A stretch of DNA of 64,000 nt from Jiella endophytica (lineage in GTDB: Bacteria > Pseudomonadota > Alphaproteobacteria > Rhizobiales > Rhizobiaceae): the NCBI RefSeq assembly GCF_004519335.1, contig NZ_SOZD01000009.1, positions 1 to 64,000 of the forward strand. The letters run 5' to 3'. A program made the position numbers and the translations under genes. Position 1 is the stretch's first letter, and each line of letters starts with the position of its first letter. Below, in pieces: positions 35,201 through 44,439 of this stretch. The notes under the pieces were generated by a model that was not told where the DNA came from, made no database searches, and saw nothing but the letters and a program-made list of their open reading frames with translations.

Positions 35201-35833
35201 ATGACCCCCTGGGAAATCGAAGGCGTCGAACTGGTCAACTGCAACTGCGCCTATGGCTGCCCCTGCCAGTTCAACGCCCTGCCCACCCACGGTCACTGCC
35301 AGGCGGCGGGAGCCATCGAGATCCACCGGGGACATCATGGCGATGTCAGCCTCGACGGCACGCGCATTGCCTTCATCTTCCAGTGGCCGGGGCCGATCCA
35401 CGAGGGAGGCGGGAAATGCCAGCCGATCGTCGACGAAAGCGCCGACGAGGCCCAGCGCATGGCGCTTCTGAAGATCATGTCCGGCGAGGATTCCGAGCCC
35501 GGCCGCACGATGTTCAACGTCTTCGCCTCGACCCTCGACCAGGTCTTCGACCCGGCCTTCCGCAAGATCGCCATGACGGTTGACGTCGACGAGCGGCGCG
35601 GCAGCATCCATGTCGACGGCTTCATCGACACGGCGGGCGAGCCGATCCGCAACCCGGTGACCGGCCAGCCCCACCGCGCCCGCATCGACCTGCCCAACGG
35701 CTTTGAATATTCGCTGGCCGAGATCGGCAGCGCCTCGACGCAGACCAAGGGGCCGATCGCGCTGTCGCTGAAGGATTCCTATGGCCAGTTCGCCCGGCTG
35801 CATCTCAGCGGCCAGGGACCGGTCCGGCACTGA
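35201..35833 (+). CDS. DUF1326 domain protein (copy 2)
   Basis: A 210-residue paralogue of the preceding gene, sharing the same landmarks: NCNCAYGCPCQFNALPTHG (CxCxxxCxC), FQWPGPIHEGGGKCQPIVDE and IRNPVTGQPHRARIDLPNGFEY. The two copies are clearly diverged, so the duplication is old and they may form a heterodimer (inference). The DUF2182 gene starts 1 base after its stop, implying coupling. GGGAG lies 8 bases upstream of the ATG. Confidence 0.9.
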   Translation: MTPWEIEGVELVNCNCAYGCPCQFNALPTHGHCQAAGAIEIHRGHHGDVSLDGTRIAFIFQWPGPIHEGGGKCQPIVDESADEAQRMALLKIMSGEDSEPGRTMFNVFASTLDQVFDPAFRKIAMTVDVDERRGSIHVDGFIDTAGEPIRNPVTGQPHRARIDLPNGFEYSLAEIGSASTQTKGPIALSLKDSYGQFARLHLSGQGPVRH

Positions 35834-35834
35834 C

Positions 35835-36818
35835 ATGGCCGGCACGGCGCCGCAGCCCTCGACCGTCGAAATGCTCGTCCGCCGCGATCGTTGGATCATG
35901 GCGGCGGGCATCCTCGCGCTGATGGTGCTCTCCTGGCTTTGGCTGCTCGTCGGCGCCGGCACCGGCATGAGCGTCTGGATGATGAGCCGGCCGGCGATCT
36001 TTCCGGGCGGCGACGCCGGCATGGCGACCATGCAGACCATGCCGGGCATGCAGCCGAGCCCCGAGACGCCGGCCACGCCCAACATGGCTGGAATGGCGGG
36101 AATGGCGCCGATGCCCGACCAGGCGGCAACGCCCGGGAAACCGGCGATGCCCGGTGAGGAGGTGATGCCGGAAACGCCTGTGATGCCGTGGTCGGCCGGA
36201 ACCTGGCTGGTCATCGCGGCGATGTGGTGGATCATGATGATCGCCATGATGCTGCCGAGCGCCGCGCCAATGGTGCTGCTGCACGCGCGGGTCAGCCGCC
36301 ACGCCCAGGTGAAGGACCAGATGCCCGCCGGTCCGGTGCCGACGGGCACCTTTCTTGCCGGCTACCTGCTCGTCTGGCTCGGCTTCTCGCTGGTCGCGAC
36401 GGCCCTCCAGCATTTCAGCGAAAGGCTCGGCCTGCTCTCGCAGCCGATGATGTGGTCGGTCAGTGCCTGGCTGGCGGCCGCGGTGCTGATCGCCGCCGGC
36501 CTCTACCAGCTGTCGCCCTTCAAGCGCGCCTGCCTCGAACATTGCCGCTCACCGGCGGAATTTCTCTCGCGGCACTGGCGGCCTGGCCAGGCGGGCGCGC
36601 TGCGCATGGGGATTACGCATGGCGCCTATTGCCTCGGCTGCTGCTGGGCGCTGATGGCGCTGCTCTTCGTCGGCGGCATCATGAATGTCTACTGGATCGC
36701 CGGCCTCGCCATCGTCGTGCTCCTGGAAAAGCTGCTGCCGCGCGGCGACAGGCTGGCGCTGGCGCTCGGGCCGGTGTTCATCCTCGCCGGGGCATGGATC
36801 GCCATCGAAGCCTTGTGA
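35835..36818 (+). CDS. DUF2182 membrane protein with Met-rich loop
   Basis: A 327-residue integral membrane protein of the DUF2182 family (described as predicted metal-binding). After the first membrane segment comes a loop of about 80 residues rich in Met and Pro (for example MATMQTMPGMQP and NMAGMAGMAPMPDQ), resembling Met-rich copper-binding stretches. Later helices carry MWWIMMIAMMLPSAAPMVLLHA and GAYCLGCCWALMALLFVGG, both characteristic. It is coupled to the two DUF1326 genes. A role in copper or other soft-metal handling is inference from Met and Cys motifs. Confidence 0.88.
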   Translation: MAGTAPQPSTVEMLVRRDRWIMAAGILALMVLSWLWLLVGAGTGMSVWMMSRPAIFPGGDAGMATMQTMPGMQPSPETPATPNMAGMAGMAPMPDQAATPGKPAMPGEEVMPETPVMPWSAGTWLVIAAMWWIMMIAMMLPSAAPMVLLHARVSRHAQVKDQMPAGPVPTGTFLAGYLLVWLGFSLVATALQHFSERLGLLSQPMMWSVSAWLAAAVLIAAGLYQLSPFKRACLEHCRSPAEFLSRHWRPGQAGALRMGITHGAYCLGCCWALMALLFVGGIMNVYWIAGLAIVVLLEKLLPRGDRLALALGPVFILAGAWIAIEAL

Positions 36819-36902
36819 TGCCGCGTCCGCCCTGGGACGGACGGCGACAGGCCGAAGCCGTTGCGCAGGCTTGTTCCGGTCTAAGGGGCGGCCACGCCTG
36901 TC

Positions 36903-37919
36903 CTACGGCCAGAGATGGTGCTTCTTCAAAAAGGCCTCGATCGCCTCCCCTTCGCCCTCGACGACCGCCTCGAGAGCATTGAAGGGCGTGCCGTCGAAAT
37001 AGCGCGGCGGCGTGCCCGGCCCGTCGGGGCTGCCATGGCCGGTGTCGATCGAATGGCGCCATTTCTCCGCATGGGCCTTCCATTCCGCCTGGTCGACGAG
37101 GGTCGGCGCGTCGAGCCAGACGTTCCAGGTCAGCACATTCGTCGGCTGCAGCAAATTGCCCGAGCCGAGATTGAAGATCCGCATGACGAGGGCATTGAAG
37201 TCGTCGACCAGCGGATGGCGCCGCGACATGATCGGCCCGATCTGCACCGCCACATTGGCGACCGCCCAGGCCTCGGCCTCGTGCCGCGCGAAGTCCGGGT
37301 TGGGAAAGCCGTCATTGATGCCGGAGCGCACCGAGATGATCGGCTGCTCCGGATCGCCGACATGATGCAGCGTCACCTGGATGGCATTGGCCTTGTCGGC
37401 GGGAAAGGGCAGGTTCTCGGCCCTGAAATAGGCCTCCAGCCACTGGTAGAGGCGCTTGTCCCTGGCGCTCGGGCCGAACCAGATCTTGCCGGTCACCGTC
37501 ATGTCGGCAGCGACGAGGTCATAGTCGAGATCGCTCGCCGTCTCGTTGACCCAACCGCGCTGGCCGGTGACCGTCACCTCGATGTTGAGATCGCCGATGG
37601 TCGGCGAATAGGTGCCCTGCTGCGGGCAGATGATCGAGAAGATCCGGCCGGCATCGTCATAGCCGGCGCGGGAGATGTCGGGCGCGAACATCTGGTAGCA
37701 GCGCGACGACGGATCGCCGATCACCGTTTCCCAGCTGAATTCCGGCCAGAGCACGTCGAGCTGGCGCTGCAACAGCGGTACATTCGCCATGTTGTCGAGC
37801 ATCGGTAGCGGCGAGAGGTCGGGATCGGGATAGGAAAATTTCGGATTGGAAGCGGAGAACCCGCCGACCCAGCCGGGCGCCGGCGTCTTCGATGGCTGGA
37901 TGACCTTATAGGACTGCAT
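36903..37919 (-). CDS. Unrecognised 338-residue protein
   Basis: I do not recognise this family. The 338-residue protein has no signal peptide or membrane segment and is rich in aromatic residues. It reads as a two-part alpha/beta protein: an N-terminal half with FSIICPQQGTYSPTIGDL, ITVT-like strands and KIWFGPSARDKRLYQWLEAYF, and a C-terminal half with SRRHPLVDDFNALVMRIFNLG and WNVWLDAPTLVDQAEWKAHAEKW. Codon use matches the genome. It lies alone, convergent with the DUF2182 gene, and opens after a 200-base gap from the cyclase-like gene on the same strand. Confidence 0.7.
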   Translation of the reverse strand: MQSYKVIQPSKTPAPGWVGGFSASNPKFSYPDPDLSPLPMLDNMANVPLLQRQLDVLWPEFSWETVIGDPSSRCYQMFAPDISRAGYDDAGRIFSIICPQQGTYSPTIGDLNIEVTVTGQRGWVNETASDLDYDLVAADMTVTGKIWFGPSARDKRLYQWLEAYFRAENLPFPADKANAIQVTLHHVGDPEQPIISVRSGINDGFPNPDFARHEAEAWAVANVAVQIGPIMSRRHPLVDDFNALVMRIFNLGSGNLLQPTNVLTWNVWLDAPTLVDQAEWKAHAEKWRHSIDTGHGSPDGPGTPPRYFDGTPFNALEAVVEGEGEAIEAFLKKHHLWP

Positions 37920-38117
37920 GGCTTGCCTCCTCGATCGCCGGTCCGCCGCGGCCTCATGCCGCTGCGGTATTTTTTCCCATTCTGACAGTCTGCGTCATTC
38001 CGACCGCAATATCCAGTTGCGATTATCGCGCAGTAGATCCGTTTATACATCGTTGAAGATGAGAGAAGAGCGTCCCGATGCTTTGCCGAGCGCCCGGTGA
38101 TCTTCGCTGATCGCCGG

Positions 38118-39902
38118 TCAGGTGGCGTTTTCGAGGACCGTCTCGCCGTTTTCGGCAAGGCCTGCTGCGGCGAGCCCGGCGCAGTAGCGATCGAGCAGGC
38201 CGCGATTCATGAAGGTCAGTGCGTCGCGGACGATCGAGAGGCTGGCGCCGGGCCGGCTTTCCAGGAACACCGCGAGCGCCTCCCTCGCCGGGACGATCTG
38301 GCCGGCATTTCCGAGAAACGCCGCCAGGTCGCGATAGGGCCAGGACATGCCGGACTTTTCGGCGAGCGCCCGTCTCGTCCAGCGCGCCGCCTCCACCGAC
38401 CAGCCGGAGGAAAAATGCGCAAGGCCGATCCCGATGAAGGAGTTGAAGGCCAGAGGGTCCAGCGGCGACAGGCGCAGCGACCGCTCGAAACAGGCAAAGG
38501 CGTCGTCCGGCTGGCCGGCATAGACCCGGGCAAAGCCCCGCCGCGTCCACGCCCAGGCGTGGTTGACGTCGAGATCGAGCGCCCGGTCGACCAGGGCATT
38601 CGCCCGCTCGAGGTCGCCCTCGATCAGCATGGTCGCCGTCGCCGCGGCGGTGAGCGCCAGCGGATCGTCGTCGACCTCCCCAAGCGTTTCCTCGAGCAGC
38701 TTGCGGCCGCGCAGCCGCTGCTCGGAGATGTCGGTCGCCCAGTTATAGGCGATGTGCTGGGCATGGGCCCAGGCGCCGATCGCCGCGGCCCGGCCATTGT
38801 CCGGCTCGAGCGCCAGCGCCTCCTCGACGAGGGCGATGGCGCGTTCGTTCTCGACGTGGCGGTTGGCCCAGAGATACGGCAGCGCCCGCATGACGAGGTC
38901 GTAAGCTGCGAGGTTTTCCGGCGGCTTGCGGCGCGAGCGCTCCACCTCGGCCTGGCGGATCGTCGGGTGGAGGGCGCCCGACACCGTTTCGGCGATCTGG
39001 TCCTGGATCTGGAAGAGGTCGTCGGCCCGCGCCTCGATCCGATCGCTCCAGATCTGCAGCGCGGTCTCGCCGTCGACCAGTTGCAGCGAGACGCGCATCC
39101 GGCTGTCGGAGAAGCGCACGCTCCCCTGCAGGATGTAGCGGACGCCGAGTTCGGCGGCGATGTCCTTCGCCCCGAGGGCGGTGCCGCGATAGAGCGCTGC
39201 CGACTGGCGGGCGATGACGAGGAATTCGCGCACCCGCGACAGGCTGGCGGTGATCTCCTCGACCATGCCGTCGATGAAGGTCTCGCGAACGGGGTCCTTG
39301 CCGACATTTTCGAAGGGCAGCACGGCGACCGAGGGCTGGGTCGCCGGATCGGGCACGGCGATGCGGCGGCTGCGCGCGGCGCTGACGATCCTCGGCGACC
39401 AGATCCAGACCCGCTCGCGCTCGGAAAATCCCTTGAAGCTGCAGGGGCCGACATCGGTGAAATAAAGGTTGGTCTTGCCCTTCAGATATTCGAAGACGCC
39501 GCGGGTGATCGCCATTCCGCCCGGCGGCGAGACGGTCTGGACGCGCGTTGCGAGCACGATGCCCTCGCCGAAGCGGTCGATGTCGGTGACGACGACGTCG
39601 CCGATGACGACGCCGATCCGCACCGGCAGGACATCCTTGCCGTCGATCCGGTCGGCCACCAGCGAGCGCTGGAAGCGCGCCGCCCATTCGACGGCGTTGA
39701 CCGCGCTGGCGAATTCGATCAGCAGGCCGTCGCCGCTGGTGTTGAAGATTTCGCCGCCGAATTCGCCGACCGTCGGAAGCACGCATTTGCGGTAAGCGCG
39801 ATCGACCGCGGCCAGGGTCCCGGCCTCGTCGGCGGCAATCAGGCCGGAATAGCCTTCGACATCCATGGCCAGGATGGCGGCCAGACGGCGAGTGAGCGCC
39901 AT
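38118..39902 (-). CDS. Class III cyclase-like protein with FlgO/TolB-like and TPR regions
   Basis: A 594-residue cytosolic protein: a class III nucleotidyl cyclase domain (about residues 5-165), a FlgO/TolB-like domain (about 190-320, PSVAVLPFENVGKD, LGVRYILQGSVR) and TPR-like helical repeats to the end. Metal-binding Asp residues D14 (AMDVEGYS) and D58 (TSGDGLLIEF) are present, as is the transition-state Arg R120. However, the purine-specifying Lys is replaced by N54, and the transition-state Asn by V116. The cyclase may be inactive, altered or a regulatory nucleotide sensor (inference). This multi-domain layout is common in rhizobia. Confidence 0.9.
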   Translation of the reverse strand: MALTRRLAAILAMDVEGYSGLIAADEAGTLAAVDRAYRKCVLPTVGEFGGEIFNTSGDGLLIEFASAVNAVEWAARFQRSLVADRIDGKDVLPVRIGVVIGDVVVTDIDRFGEGIVLATRVQTVSPPGGMAITRGVFEYLKGKTNLYFTDVGPCSFKGFSERERVWIWSPRIVSAARSRRIAVPDPATQPSVAVLPFENVGKDPVRETFIDGMVEEITASLSRVREFLVIARQSAALYRGTALGAKDIAAELGVRYILQGSVRFSDSRMRVSLQLVDGETALQIWSDRIEARADDLFQIQDQIAETVSGALHPTIRQAEVERSRRKPPENLAAYDLVMRALPYLWANRHVENERAIALVEEALALEPDNGRAAAIGAWAHAQHIAYNWATDISEQRLRGRKLLEETLGEVDDDPLALTAAATATMLIEGDLERANALVDRALDLDVNHAWAWTRRGFARVYAGQPDDAFACFERSLRLSPLDPLAFNSFIGIGLAHFSSGWSVEAARWTRRALAEKSGMSWPYRDLAAFLGNAGQIVPAREALAVFLESRPGASLSIVRDALTFMNRGLLDRYCAGLAAAGLAENGETVLENAT

Positions 39903-40114
39903 CGCAACTTGGATCCTGTTGGCGACAGACGATCAGAAATAGCAGATAATCTTCTCACCGGCCAATCGGCGGGACGGAGGGTTCAGCCGCGTGACGGTTT
40001 CTGCAAGCCCTGCCCTGGCCTCCGGGCCCCATGACGAGGCCCGTTGCCGCACCGGGCGGTCGGTCCGAGGACCGGGATCGACCGAACCCGTGCCGGATTT
40101 CGCTTGATATCACC

Positions 40115-40128
40115 ATAAACCCGGTTAT
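40115..40128. promoter_or_regulatory. Candidate ArsR operator dyad
   Basis: Imperfect dyad ATAAACCCGGTTAT, 11 bases upstream of the arsR-like start, where autoregulatory ArsR/SmtB sites usually lie. A loosely similar ATAAC...GTTTTAT stretch occurs before the downstream permease gene. Confidence 0.35.
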
Positions 40129-40139
40129 ATGATTCGGTC

Positions 40140-40457
40140 ATGAAGCAGGATCATGCCCGGACCGCGAGAGCGCTCGCGGCCCTCGGCCACGAAGCCCGTC
40201 TCGAGATCTTCCGCCTGCTGGTGCGCGCCGGCGACGACGGACTGATCGTCGGCGACATCGCCGCCCATACGGCCCTGCCGCTGTCGACCCTTGCCCATCA
40301 TCTCAGGGCTCTGGTCGCGGCGGGGCTCGTCGCACAGGAGCGGCGCGGCCGCGAGATACTCAACCGCGCCGACTATGGCGCGCTCAACGGCGCGCTTCGC
40401 TATCTGACCGAGGAATGCTGCAAGGGGGTGGCGGTGGTGAGACAGGACGTGGCCTGA
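40140..40457 (+). CDS. ArsR/SmtB family regulator
   Basis: A 105-residue winged-helix regulator. It shows ALAALGHEARLEIFRLLVRAG, the recognition helix LPLSTLAHHLRALVAAGLV and the wing RRGREILNRADYGAL. A C-terminal vicinal Cys pair in LTEECCKG is a likely arsenite or metalloid sensor site, as in C-terminal-type ArsR proteins (inference). The ArsP-like permease gene follows 200 bases downstream and is its likely target. Confidence 0.92.
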   Translation: MKQDHARTARALAALGHEARLEIFRLLVRAGDDGLIVGDIAAHTALPLSTLAHHLRALVAAGLVAQERRGREILNRADYGALNGALRYLTEECCKGVAVVRQDVA

Positions 40458-40659
40458 TGCCATTGGGCCGGGAGATCGACATTCGGTCGCTGCTATCGAG
40501 CCCGCTCGGCGCTTGAGCACTGCCCCTTTGTCCCGGCCAAAGACCGGGACGGACGCCATGAGACGCCGGTCTGCCCCTGAGCGCCCCGTCAACGTCTCCT
40601 CTGCTCTGAAATAACTGTATTTCTGGTTTTATGATGACAAAACGAAGGAGTGTGGTCCG

Positions 40660-41709
40660 ATGGCCGAACTGATCATGCAGCCGGGAAACCGCGGCTCGGG
40701 CATCGCCCGTGCGCTGGCAAGGGAGCGCGTCTGGATCGCCGCGGCGATCCTCCTTCTCGCGCTGTTCCTGTTCGATCCGGCACAGGGCGGCGCCAGCCTC
40801 GCCTTCGCCATCCGGAACATCCTGCAGACTGCGCCCTATCTGGCGCTCTCCGTCCTTCTCGCCGCCTATGCGCGGGCCAGCGGCGCCGACGGCCTCATCG
40901 CCTCGGCCTTCACCGGATCGCCGACGCTGATGGTCCTCCTCGCCGCTCTGATGGGCGGGCTATCGCCCTTCTGCTCCTGCGGGGTGATCCCGCTGATCGC
41001 CGCGCTCCTGTCGATGGGCGTGCCGCTTTCGGCGGTCATGGCCTTCTGGCTGGCTTCGCCGGTCATCGACCCGTCGATGTTCGTGCTGACGGCAGGGGTG
41101 GTGGATCTCCAGTTCGCGGTCGCCAAGACCCTGGCGGCGATCGGCATCGGGATCTTCGGCGGGATGGTGACGATGGCGCTTTCCGGGCGAGGGCTGCTCG
41201 CCTCGCCGCTGCGCGAGGGTGTCGGCAATGGCGGCTGCGGTGCCGCGTCGGTTCGCCAGCGCAAGCGCGTGGTCTGGCGCTTCTGGGAAGAGCCGGCGCG
41301 GCGCGCGAGCTTTGCCCGGGAAGGCGTCGGCTCGGCGCTCTTCCTGCTCAAATGGCTGGCCCTCGCCTTCATCCTCGAGAGCCTGATGATCGCCCATCTG
41401 CCCGGAGACTGGGTGGCGAGCGCCCTTGGCGGCGGCGATTTCGCCGCCATCCTGATTGCCACCCTCGTCGGCGTCCCGGCCTATCTCAACGGCTATGCGG
41501 CCCTGCCGCTGGTCGCCGGCCTGATCGACCAGGGCATGTCGCAGGGCGCGGGCCTCGCCTTTCTGGTGGCGGGCGGGGTCACCTCCCTGCCGGCGGCGAT
41601 CGCCGTCTGGGCGCTCGCCCGGCCGCCGGTCTTCGCCCTCTATCTCGGCCTCGCGCTTGCCGGATCGCTCGCCTGCGGCGTGCTGTTCCAGCTCTGGCTG
41701 ATGCTCTGA
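40660..41709 (+). CDS. ArsP-like permease (organoarsenical or metal efflux)
   Basis: A 349-residue membrane protein of the ArsP_1/DUF318 permease family with about eight helices. The signature LSPFCSCGVIPLIAALLSMGVPL carries the conserved Cys pair; a matching inverted half reads LVGVPAYLNGYAALPLVAGLIDQGMSQGAGLAFLVAGG. ArsP exports trivalent organoarsenicals such as methylarsenite; other family members export Cu or Zn (family knowledge). A Cys-containing cytosolic loop (GNGGCGAASVRQRKR) is extra. ArsR control is suggested by the upstream gene. No arsenate reductase or ArsB/Acr3 is nearby. Confidence 0.88.
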   Translation: MAELIMQPGNRGSGIARALARERVWIAAAILLLALFLFDPAQGGASLAFAIRNILQTAPYLALSVLLAAYARASGADGLIASAFTGSPTLMVLLAALMGGLSPFCSCGVIPLIAALLSMGVPLSAVMAFWLASPVIDPSMFVLTAGVVDLQFAVAKTLAAIGIGIFGGMVTMALSGRGLLASPLREGVGNGGCGAASVRQRKRVVWRFWEEPARRASFAREGVGSALFLLKWLALAFILESLMIAHLPGDWVASALGGGDFAAILIATLVGVPAYLNGYAALPLVAGLIDQGMSQGAGLAFLVAGGVTSLPAAIAVWALARPPVFALYLGLALAGSLACGVLFQLWLML

Positions 41710-41764
41710 GGCTCCGGCGGCGCCGCCGTCGTGATGGGGGGTCGCCGGATTCCTTCACGCCCGC

Positions 41765-43966
41765 CTACCAGCTGTAGCGCAGCGTCCCGCGCACGGTGCG
41801 GCCGTCGTTGTAATATTCGGTGCCGTTATAGGTATCGACCTGGGCGACATAGCGCGTGTCGAAGATGTTGGTGGCGTTGACCTGCAGCGTCGCGTTGGCG
41901 CTGATCTTGTAGGTCAGTGCCGCATCCACCGTGGTGCGGGCGTCGAGATCGATGGCGTTGGCGTTGTCGGCAAAGGTGTCGCCGATGAAGCGGACGCCGG
42001 CGCCGAGCGTCAGGTCGCCGATCATCCCCTCGCCGGGGATCGTGTAGTCGCCCCACAGTGAGGCGATGTGCTCGGGCACCAGCTGCGGCCGGTTGCCGAC
42101 ATTGCCGTCGAGACCGTCTTCGAGGATCTCCGCATCCCAGTAGGAATAGGCCGCCGTCAGGTCGAAGCGGTCGGTCATCGCCACCTTCGCTTCCAGCTCG
42201 GCGCCGCGCACCCGCACCTTGCCGACCTGCTCCTGGGTCGTCGCGGTGACGTAATAGGGCACGTTGGTCTGGGTGAGGTCGAACAGAGCGAGGGTGAAGA
42301 GCCCGTCGAAGCCGTCCGGCCGGTATTTCGCGCCGACCTCGTACTGGGTGCCTTCCTGGGGCTTGGCCTCGCCGACGATGGTCGAGCGATCGGCGCCGAG
42401 CGGATCAAAGCTCTCCGAATAGTTCGCATAGAGGGACATCTCGTCCGTCGTCTTCCAGGTGACGCCGAACCGCTTGGTGAAGGCGTTGTCCGTGCTGTCG
42501 TAGGCGAGATCGTAGTCGGGATAGTCGCTCGTCGTGTCGACATGATCGAAACGGCCGCCGACGGTGAAGATCAGGCTGTCCTCGACGGTCAGTTCCTCCT
42601 GCAGATAGAGGCCCGTCGCCGCCTGGGTGTTGTTCCAGGTATAGCCCGGCGGCAGGGTGATGCAGGACAGGCCGCAATAATCGGGATCGTAGGGATCGAT
42701 CCCGCTCGCCGAGCCGTAGACCCGGTATTCGCTGGTGTCGTCGTGGCTGTAGTCGAGGCCGACGAGCAGCCGGCTGTCGAACTGGCCGGCGCTCGTGTCG
42801 TATTCGAGCTGGTTGTCGATGGAAAAACGCTTGGTCTTGCCGTAGACGGCCCAGGCGCTGCGCGTATCGGCCGGGTCGAGCGTGCCGCCATAGACCGATT
42901 CATAGGTCAGATCGAGGTCGGAATAGCGGGCGTTCTGGCGGAACTCGAAGCCGTCGCCGAAGTCGTGGCGGAACAGCCAGCCGATGTTCTTCTCCTCGGT
43001 GTCCATTTTGTCGAAGTCCGGCTCGCCCAGATAGGTGTCGGGATCGAGGCCGGAGCCGAGCGGGATGCCGTGGGAGGTGTTGCCCTTGCGCTTGTTGTAG
43101 TCGCCGAGGATGGTCAGGCTGGTGGAAGCGTCCGGGCTCCAGGTCAGCGCCGGGGCGATATAGAGCCGGTCGTCATTGGTGTGGTCGGCGCCGTTGTCGC
43201 CGTCCTGCCACTTGGCGGTGATGCGGTAGGACCAGTCGCCGGTCGCCGTCAGCGGCCCGCCGACATCGGTGCCGGTCTCGATGTGGCCGTCGCCGAAGGT
43301 CGTGTAGACCTCGCCGAAGGCATAGTCGGTCGGCCGCTTGGTGATGGCGTTGACGATGCCGCCGGGGGCGTTGAGGCCGAACAGCGTCGAGGTCGATCCC
43401 TTCAGAACCTCGATGCGCTGCATGCCATAGGGCTCGAGCCGCGCGCCGGTATAGCCGAAGATCCTGAGCGGCAGGCCGTCGCGATAGGTGCCGGTGCCGG
43501 TCTGGTAGAAGCCGCGAATGAGGTAGAAGTCGTAGCGATCGTCGCTGCCGTAGATGTCCGTCGAAACGCCGGCCGTGTAGGAAAGCGCCTCGTCGAGCGT
43601 GTGGACGTCGCGCTCCTGCATCTCCTTTTCGGTCACCACCGAAACCGCGGCGGGAACGTCGAGGATCGGCGTGTCGGTCTTCGAGCCGACCGCGGTATCC
43701 CTGGCGACGATGGTGCTGTCCGGGCCGACGGCACTGCCACCCTCCCCATCGATGGTGACGGTGTCGAGGGTGATCGTGCCGCCCTCGGCCTCCTGGGCGA
43801 GCGAAAGGGAGGGCTGGACGAGGCTCAGCGCGGTGCCGCAGAACAGCAGGGCTGCGGAGCGTCGGGTCCGGTGCCGCCGCAGTTTTACGACGGAGCGCCA
43901 ATCGGCCGCGTCGCGCCTGCCGCGCGATTCGATGTCAGCGTTGCCGCGCCCCTCGTCGAAATCCAT
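41765..43966 (-). CDS. TonB-dependent siderophore receptor
   Basis: A 733-residue outer-membrane receptor of the ferrichrome/FhuA-like siderophore group. It has a plug domain starting with TDTPILDVPAAVSVVTEKEMQERDVHTLDEAL and RIEVLKGSTSTLFGLNAPGGIVN, then a 22-strand barrel including NYSESFDPLGAD and a C-terminal aromatic residue (RGTLRYSW). The export signal region LFCGTALSLVQPSLSLAQ is preceded by about 35 unusual N-terminal residues, so the true start may be wrong, although no better start codon was found. It is divergent from an AraC regulator. The ligand is unknown. Confidence 0.93.
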   Translation of the reverse strand: MDFDEGRGNADIESRGRRDAADWRSVVKLRRHRTRRSAALLFCGTALSLVQPSLSLAQEAEGGTITLDTVTIDGEGGSAVGPDSTIVARDTAVGSKTDTPILDVPAAVSVVTEKEMQERDVHTLDEALSYTAGVSTDIYGSDDRYDFYLIRGFYQTGTGTYRDGLPLRIFGYTGARLEPYGMQRIEVLKGSTSTLFGLNAPGGIVNAITKRPTDYAFGEVYTTFGDGHIETGTDVGGPLTATGDWSYRITAKWQDGDNGADHTNDDRLYIAPALTWSPDASTSLTILGDYNKRKGNTSHGIPLGSGLDPDTYLGEPDFDKMDTEEKNIGWLFRHDFGDGFEFRQNARYSDLDLTYESVYGGTLDPADTRSAWAVYGKTKRFSIDNQLEYDTSAGQFDSRLLVGLDYSHDDTSEYRVYGSASGIDPYDPDYCGLSCITLPPGYTWNNTQAATGLYLQEELTVEDSLIFTVGGRFDHVDTTSDYPDYDLAYDSTDNAFTKRFGVTWKTTDEMSLYANYSESFDPLGADRSTIVGEAKPQEGTQYEVGAKYRPDGFDGLFTLALFDLTQTNVPYYVTATTQEQVGKVRVRGAELEAKVAMTDRFDLTAAYSYWDAEILEDGLDGNVGNRPQLVPEHIASLWGDYTIPGEGMIGDLTLGAGVRFIGDTFADNANAIDLDARTTVDAALTYKISANATLQVNATNIFDTRYVAQVDTYNGTEYYNDGRTVRGTLRYSW

Positions 43967-44439
43967 GATCCAGCCATTCTCTTGTCCGGCGATCGCGGCT
44001 GCGCGCCTCGCCCTACTGTTACTCGCATCCGCCCGAGCGCCCGTTTCGCCGGGCTGTCATGGGCGGCGTCTCCTTCGCTGACGGGGTCGTGACAGCCCTC
44101 CTTCAGCCCTCATCGGTTAACTTGAGTGAAAACATCCAGTATTGTAGAAACGCCGTGTCTTGTAGGAATCCCGGTGCCGAACCCCATCGGCCTGAAGGGC
44201 TGTGGCGGTTCTGCAACGTTCGGCGGGTCCTATCCGGGCTGGCCTCGAACCGTTCCAGAAATCCACATGCCTCACGTCGCCGCTTCACGTGAAACGAGGT
44301 CTCTGTTGCGCAAGAAAATCAGGTTTTCGACGGGGCCAGATCTGCCGGCTCAGGATTTAAGGTCCGGGTCCGGCAATCCCGCGCGCAGCGCCCGACCGGC
44401 ACACCGGTCTCAAGCCTCCAGCAGCGGCGGATTGCGACG
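43967..44439. other. Divergent region TonB receptor / AraC regulator
   Basis: 473 bases with no supported gene. It carries a parS-like site (44282-44295) and must contain both promoters. No convincing Fur, RirA or AraC direct-repeat site could be assigned by eye, and no riboswitch. Confidence 0.45.
44282..44295. other. parS-like ParB-binding site 1
   Basis: GCTTCACGTGAAAC, one mismatch from the palindromic parS core GTTTCACGTGAAAC. It is the only one of five sites lying outside a gene, and the farthest (about 15-17 kb) from parAB. Confidence 0.65.

Noticed and set aside
44150-44270. Possible cobalamin riboswitch between the TonB receptor and AraC genes
   Set aside because: Some CCGGTG- and GGCGG-like pieces occur, but the conserved B12-box order is not present on either strand.
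44103-44288. 61-codon minus-strand frame between the TonB receptor and AraC genes
   Set aside because: No ribosome site or domain; overlaps the divergent promoter region.
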